10,368 nt of DNA from Rhodospirillaceae bacterium (GTDB lineage Bacteria; Pseudomonadota; Alphaproteobacteria; Micavibrionales; Micavibrionaceae), in NCBI GenBank assembly GCA_003452275.1, contig DMIT01000210.1, forward strand, positions 1 through 10,368. The letters run 5' to 3'. Positions 6,881-10,368 of this stretch are shown piece by piece; within the stretch, counting starts at the first letter, position 1; the number at the start of each line of letters is the position of its first letter. The notes under the pieces are model-generated. The model worked only from the letters and a program-made list of their open reading frames with translations. It ran no database searches and had not been told where the DNA came from. Both the position numbers and the translations under genes were made by a program.

Positions 6881-6899
6881 AAAGGAATAGAATCTATCA

Positions 6900-7454
6900 T
6901 CAGGCCGCTTGCGCGATAGGTGCCTGTAAATATTTTGCCGATTCAATCGCTGTCGCTGCTGCGTTTACAGCGGCGGCGATACGCAAAGCGCATTGAATTT
7001 GCGCGGTGGACATGCCGGCTTTTTGCAATTGCGCTTCGTGGGCGTCAAGGCACATACCGCAACCGCTGATCGCGGAGACGGCAAAAGACCACAGTTCAAA
7101 ATCAATTTTGTCAACGCCCGGATTACCAATCACATTCATGCGCAATTTCGCAGGAAGGCTTTGATATTCCTTATTGGTCATCAAATGCACAGAACGATAA
7201 TAGACATTGTTCATGGCCATGATTGACGCGGCTGCGAAGGCTGCATTCTGTGCCTCGGGGGACAGATGCGCAGATGCTTCGGCAGAAATAGCCTCGATCA
7301 CGTTTTGTTGACGGGTTGCCAAAGCGCAGGACAGGAACGAACCCCATAATTGCTGGGCGGATAAAGTTTCCTCGCCGGCCAGCGTAGACAGGTTCAATTT
7401 GATATCCTTGGCATATTCAGGCAATGATTCACGCAGTGATTCCAATGACGCCAT
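6900..7454 (-). CDS. ahpD: Alkyl hydroperoxidase AhpD (carboxymuconolactone decarboxylase family)
   Basis: AhpD is a cytoplasmic, all-helical protein that passes electrons from lipoylated dihydrolipoamide succinyltransferase/lipoamide dehydrogenase to AhpC and has weak peroxidase activity itself. The 184 residues match the family length. The redox motif [11 protein letters not shown] is at 130-140, with the disulfide pair Cys132/Cys135 and His139; Glu120 matches the Glu118 relay residue of the M. tuberculosis enzyme. The position equal to His132 of that enzyme is Met134 here, a form I recall from other proteobacterial AhpD proteins. The ATG lies 2 nt after the ahpC stop, with AAGAGG inside the ahpC end as Shine-Dalgarno, so the two are translated from one transcript. 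No ahpF is in the window, which fits AhpD being the AhpC reductant. Confidence 0.93.
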   Translation of the reverse strand: MASLESLRESLPEYAKDIKLNLSTLAGEETLSAQQLWGSFLSCALATRQQNVIEAISAEASAHLSPEAQNAAFAAASIMAMNNVYYRSVHLMTNKEYQSLPAKLRMNVIGNPGVDKIDFELWSFAVSAISGCGMCLDAHEAQLQKAGMSTAQIQCALRIAAAVNAAATAIESAKYLQAPIAQAA

Positions 7455-7456
7455 GA

Positions 7457-8020
7457 TTAAGCTGCCTCTTTAAGGTCAATATGGTCGCCACCCACCGGAC
7501 GGTTGCAAGGGCATAATTCGTCGGTTTGCAGGGCGTCCAGAATACGCATGATTTCTTTCGGGTTACGACCGACATTCAGGTTGTTCACCGATACGTGCTG
7601 AATCACGTTGTGCGGATCGACAATATAGGTCGCACGATAGGCCACGCCGGAATCTTCACGGATACCCAGACCATCCACCAATGTGCCGTTGGTATCGGCA
7701 AATTGCCACTGGTTCAGTTGGGCAAGGTCTTTATGTTCGCGACGCCAGGCCAGTTTGCAGAATTCGTTATCGACGGAACCGCCCATACAAACAGTATCAC
7801 GGTCGGCAAATTCGGATTCCAGTTTTGCGAATTCAACAATTTCGGTCGGGCAAACGAAAGTGAAATCTTTCGGATAGAAATAAATGACTTTCCATTTTCC
7901 TTCGAAAGATTTTTCGGTAAGGGTTTCGAATGCGGCTTCGCCGTTTTCTTCGTGTTTCATGAATTTTGGTTTAACGCCTGTGACTTCGAATTCAGGCAGT
8001 GTATCTCCTACGCCAAGCAT
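7457..8020 (-). CDS. ahpC: Alkyl hydroperoxide reductase subunit C (2-Cys peroxiredoxin)
   Basis: This is a cytoplasmic peroxiredoxin that reduces hydrogen peroxide, organic peroxides and probably peroxynitrite. The peroxidatic site [11 protein letters not shown] (50-60) holds Pro50, Thr54 and Cys57, and Arg129 (AYRATYIVD) completes the active site. Near the C-terminus ELCPCNR (168-174) gives Cys170 and Cys172. This Cys-x-Cys pair matches the Cys174/Cys176 of M. tuberculosis AhpC, the type reduced by AhpD rather than AhpF. Length is 187 residues, complete. A strong Shine-Dalgarno (AAGGAG in AGAAGGAGACATCCC) lies 7 nt before the ATG. It is the first gene of the ahpC-ahpD operon and is divergent from oxyR across 137 bp carrying OxyR-like half-sites, so peroxide induction by OxyR is expected. 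Confidence 0.97.
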   Translation of the reverse strand: MLGVGDTLPEFEVTGVKPKFMKHEENGEAAFETLTEKSFEGKWKVIYFYPKDFTFVCPTEIVEFAKLESEFADRDTVCMGGSVDNEFCKLAWRREHKDLAQLNQWQFADTNGTLVDGLGIREDSGVAYRATYIVDPHNVIQHVSVNNLNVGRNPKEIMRILDALQTDELCPCNRPVGGDHIDLKEAA

Positions 8021-8052
8021 GGGATGTCTCCTTCTATTAGGGGTTGGTTTAT

Positions 8053-8069
8053 GGCGCTTAAAATGCGCC
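8053..8069 (-). other. Small hairpin in the ahpC leader
   Basis: GGCGC and GCGCC form a perfect 5-bp stem around a 7-nt AT-rich loop, 33 nt upstream of the ahpC start. No T-tract follows. It may stabilise the ahpC mRNA 5' end or be incidental. Confidence 0.3.
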
Positions 8070-8101
8070 TATGCGTCTCAAAAATCCAATAAATAATGTA
8101 C

Positions 8102-8128
8102 GTGACATTTATAGAAAAATCCTATAAA
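8102..8128 (+). promoter_or_regulatory. Possible oxyR promoter
   Basis: GTGACA (8102-8107) and TATAAA (8123-8128) resemble -35 and -10 boxes but are only 15 nt apart; TAAATA (8125-8130) gives a 17-nt spacing with a poorer match. Either choice places the OxyR half-site 8111-8125 over the core promoter, which would suit autorepression of oxyR. This is an inference from weak matches. Confidence 0.3.
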
Positions 8129-8157
8129 TAATCCGATTATATATAGGATTATAAGAT
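8111..8157. promoter_or_regulatory. OxyR-type binding site between ahpC and oxyR
   Basis: ATAG-N7-CTAT at 8111-8125 is an exact match to one half of the OxyR consensus (ATAG-N7-CTAT-N7-ATAG-N7-CTAT). A second ATAG at 8143-8146 followed by N7 and AGAT (8154-8157) is a half-conserved second site. A perfect 9-bp inverted repeat AATCCTATA/TATAGGATT (8118-8126 and 8142-8150) spans the two. The dimer-site centres are 32 bp apart, one helical turn more than in the continuous consensus. Lying between divergent ahpC and oxyR, it most likely activates ahpC and represses oxyR. Confidence 0.65.
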
Positions 8158-9057
8158 ATGAGATTGCCAACCCTGCGCCAATTGCAATATTTTCTGGCTG
8201 TGGCCGATAGTTTGTCATTCAGCCGCGCGGCAGAAAATTGCCATATTACACAGCCAAGCCTGAGTCTGGCCCTCAATGAACTGGAAGAAACGCTGGGGGC
8301 AAAATTGTTCCATCGCGGCACCCGCAAGATAGAACTCAGCGAAATCGGCAAAGACCTGTTACCCCGCGCACGTTCCATCATCGAACAGAGCGAGAATTTC
8401 GTGCATCAGGCCGCCCGCCACCGCGCACCATTGACAGGGCCATTGTCGTTGGGGATCATTCCGACCATTGCCCCCTATTTGTTACCGCACTTGCTTCCAG
8501 CTCTGCAAATGTCTTATCCGTTATTGGATTTAAGATTGAAAGAAGACGTGACCGCGCGGCAAATGGATGCGCTTAAGGCAGGACAGATCGACGTTGTGCT
8601 GATGGCGCTTCCTTACGACACACCGCATATGGAGCAAATGCGGCTATGGAAAGAACCGTTCTTTCTGGCCCGCGCAGGTGACCAATTATCCTGTCAGGAA
8701 CAAATTGCACTGGATGATTTGCAAAATGAAACTATCTTACTGCTCGATGACGGGCATTGTCTGCGCGACCATATCCTTTCGGCCTGCCGACTGGCGGCGA
8801 CCCGCGGACATCGCAAGACTTTAGGGGCGACCAGCCTGCAAACACTGATCCAGATGGTACAAAACGGCTATGGCTCTACCCTGCTTCCTTCAATGGCGAT
8901 TGACCCACAACATATCCCCAAAGGGGTCACCATCCAGCGCTTTGCCAATCCGCAACCGACACGGCAAATCGGCCTTGTATGGCGGAAAGACGATCCGCGC
9001 CGCGCCGAATTCGAACTCTTGGGAAAATTCATTATTCAGATTGCCGCGAAGAAATAA
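8158..9057 (+). CDS. oxyR: Hydrogen peroxide-sensing LysR-family activator OxyR
   Basis: OxyR is a LysR-type regulator that forms a disulfide in response to hydrogen peroxide and then activates antioxidant genes. The N-terminal winged helix-turn-helix spans about 1-60, with LRQLQYFLAVADSLSFSRAA and the recognition part ITQPSLSLALNELE. The effector domain follows from about 95. The redox pair is Cys201 and Cys210 in DDGHCLRDHILSAC, with the same nine-residue spacing and surrounding GHCLRD as Cys199/Cys208 of E. coli OxyR. The 299-residue length is normal. AGGA at 8145-8148 lies 9 nt before the ATG and overlaps the second OxyR half-site, so a bound regulator could hinder its own expression. It is divergent from ahpC-ahpD, its expected target. 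No clear terminator follows. Confidence 0.95.
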   Translation: MRLPTLRQLQYFLAVADSLSFSRAAENCHITQPSLSLALNELEETLGAKLFHRGTRKIELSEIGKDLLPRARSIIEQSENFVHQAARHRAPLTGPLSLGIIPTIAPYLLPHLLPALQMSYPLLDLRLKEDVTARQMDALKAGQIDVVLMALPYDTPHMEQMRLWKEPFFLARAGDQLSCQEQIALDDLQNETILLLDDGHCLRDHILSACRLAATRGHRKTLGATSLQTLIQMVQNGYGSTLLPSMAIDPQHIPKGVTIQRFANPQPTRQIGLVWRKDDPRRAEFELLGKFIIQIAAKK

Positions 9058-9153
9058 AATTCATATTTTTTCGGGGAATTTAGGTTTTTGCTTCGTTATC
9101 CCTAAAGGGTGAAACATAGAAAATAGACACATGATTGCGGGAGTATGCTGTAA

Positions 9154-10332
9154 ATGAAAATATTGAACAAAGTAACCATATCTTTTATCGCGCTGATCGC
9201 AATCGGGGCTGCGGCTTATATTTATATGGGACAGACCGCCCCTTCCAAAGCGGCAACCGGCATGACCATTGCCACCGCCAGCCGGGGATCTATTGAATCG
9301 CTGGTCACGGCGCAAGGCACGCTGGAACCCAAAACCTATGTCGATGTCGGGGCGCAAGTATCAGGGCAAATTCAAAAGCTGCATGTTGCCATCGGCGACA
9401 CCGTCAAAGCAGGTGACCTGATTGCCGAAATCGATTCCAAAACCTATGAAAGCGTGATTGCAGGGGACGAAGCCCAACTGGCGCAATTAGAAGCCCAAAA
9501 GCAGGAAAAGAAAGCAACCATGACCCAGTCCCAGCGCGATATGGGCCGTAACCAGAAACTGGTCAAGGAAAGCGCCATCAGCAAATCGGTCTATGACCAG
9601 TCCCAAACCGATTACGAAGTCGCCAAGGCTCAATTGGCGGCAATCGAGGCCCAGATCAAACAACAACAATCGACTCTGGATAAAGATAAAACCAACCTGA
9701 CCTATACCAAAATTTTTGCGCCCTTTGATGGGACGGTGGTTGATCTGGCAGTCAAGGAAGGCGAAACCGTCAACGCCAACCAGACGACACCGACCATCGG
9801 ACGGGTTGCAAATCTGGATGTCATGACCGCGCAGGCACAGGTGGCCGAAGCCGATATTCCGAAACTGAAAACGGGAATGAATGTCTATTTTACGACGCTT
9901 GGCTCCGATGGTCGCCGCTGGACGGGCACCGTTCGCCAGATTTTGCCGACGCCCCAAACCGTCAATGATGTCGTCCTCTATAATATCCTCGTCGATATCG
10001 AGAATACCGACCGCGCTTTGATGACCGGCATGACCACACAGATGTTTTTTGAAAAAGGCTCGGCCAAAGATGTGGTCACGATCCCGTCAACCGCCCTGCT
10101 CCGCCGCGACATCACCGCCGATACGGATAAAGGCACAGCCTATATCGTCAAGGTTCCCTCGGCCGATGGCCGGCCAACCGAAAAAACGGTAATTGTCGGA
10201 CTATCCGACCGTAGTGCCGCAGAAATCATCAGCGGTTTGAATGAAGGCGATAAAGTCGTTATCCCGACAGCGACAACGTCGTCCGCCACACCATCAAAAT
10301 CGACACCGCCCAGAATGTCCGGAAGATTATAA
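9154..10332 (+). CDS. macA: MacA-type periplasmic adaptor of a tripartite ABC exporter
   Basis: This inner-membrane-anchored adaptor (HlyD/RND membrane-fusion family) links the ABC transporter MacB to an outer-membrane channel for export of macrolides, siderophores or lipid-like substrates. A membrane anchor is at about 8-25. The first lipoyl half spans about 49-94 (VGAQVSGQIQKLHVAIGDTV), an alpha-hairpin coiled coil about 97-182, and the second lipoyl half about 187-218 (FAPFDGTVVDLAVKEGETV). The beta-barrel region includes VVLYNILVDIE and TGMTTQ. Gln210 in NANQTTP appears to match the gating glutamine of E. coli MacA. The 392 residues are complete, with a Ser/Thr/Pro-rich tail. The GGGAG at 9139-9143 lies 10 nt before the ATG. 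An 8-codon frame (9131-9157) overlaps the start codon. macB follows after 1 nt. Confidence 0.9.
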   Translation: MKILNKVTISFIALIAIGAAAYIYMGQTAPSKAATGMTIATASRGSIESLVTAQGTLEPKTYVDVGAQVSGQIQKLHVAIGDTVKAGDLIAEIDSKTYESVIAGDEAQLAQLEAQKQEKKATMTQSQRDMGRNQKLVKESAISKSVYDQSQTDYEVAKAQLAAIEAQIKQQQSTLDKDKTNLTYTKIFAPFDGTVVDLAVKEGETVNANQTTPTIGRVANLDVMTAQAQVAEADIPKLKTGMNVYFTTLGSDGRRWTGTVRQILPTPQTVNDVVLYNILVDIENTDRALMTGMTTQMFFEKGSAKDVVTIPSTALLRRDITADTDKGTAYIVKVPSADGRPTEKTVIVGLSDRSAAEIISGLNEGDKVVIPTATTSSATPSKSTPPRMSGRL

Positions 10333-10333
10333 A

Positions 10334-10368
10334 ATGATCCCGCTGATAGAACTGCGCCACATTTCAAG
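10334..10368 (+). CDS. macB: MacB ATP-binding/permease protein, 5' end only
   Basis: The window ends 35 nt into this gene. The eleven visible codons read MIPLIELRHIS, which resembles the N-terminus of E. coli MacB (M-T-P-L-L-E-L) and the first beta-strand of an ABC ATPase. It begins 1 nt after the macA stop, the position macB normally occupies. No Walker motif is visible yet, so the call rests on the start sequence and the macA neighbour. Confidence 0.75.
   Translation, partial: MIPLIELRHIS

Noticed and set aside
7526..8092. Long plus-strand open frame of 188 codons opposite ahpC
   Set aside because: It is the complement of a strongly supported ahpC with all catalytic residues and has no family resemblance of its own.
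9079..9106. TTTAGG/CCTAAA inverted repeat after oxyR as a terminator
   Set aside because: Only 6 bp with a 16-nt loop and no T-tract follows; not convincing.
1..10368. CRISPR arrays, tRNA or rRNA genes, insertion sequences
   Set aside because: No regularly spaced repeats, cloverleaf sequences, rRNA segments or transposase frames were seen on either strand.

Overview
The window looks like chromosomal DNA of a Gram-negative alphaproteobacterium of middling GC content. The assignment is inferred from gene content: a compact aspartate carbamoyltransferase, a short penicillin-binding-protein activator lipoprotein without TPR repeats, an AhpC/AhpD pair beside a divergent OxyR, and a MacA-type efflux adaptor. 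No rRNA or tRNA is present, so the lineage cannot be fixed more precisely.

Layout. Positions 1-1155 hold the 3' part of a phage structural (tail or spike-like) gene, closed by a strong hairpin terminator at 1184-1222; this looks like the edge of a prophage or phage-derived island. Housekeeping genes follow. pyrB (pyrimidine synthesis) runs rightward and overlaps tail-to-tail by 24 bp with a leftward TyrA-type dehydrogenase that resembles plant arogenate dehydrogenases. That gene sits behind rsmI (16S rRNA ribose methylation), and rsmI is divergent from a lipoprotein gene for an LpoA-like activator of peptidoglycan synthases, a pairing also known from E. coli yraL-yraM. Next is a rightward two-gene unit: a TetR-family regulator and, 1 nt later, a degenerate ThiE/TenI-like TIM-barrel protein lacking the expected catalytic motifs.

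Positions 6618-6899 have no convincing gene but are not featureless. They contain a near-consensus sigma-70 promoter (TTGACA-N17-TAATAT), a GC-rich hairpin, a GAAC...GTTC palindrome with an extra half-site, and the terminator of the leftward ahp operon.

The right part is a peroxide-defence module: ahpC-ahpD leftward and oxyR rightward, with OxyR-like half-sites between them. OxyR should sense peroxide through Cys201/Cys210 and control ahpCD; AhpD would re-reduce AhpC, and no ahpF is seen here. The window ends with macA and the first 35 nt of macB, a tripartite efflux/export system.

Most genes belong to known families. The least explained parts are the TetR/ThiE-like pair and the structured non-coding stretch after it. 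I see no clear evidence of a wholly new system.
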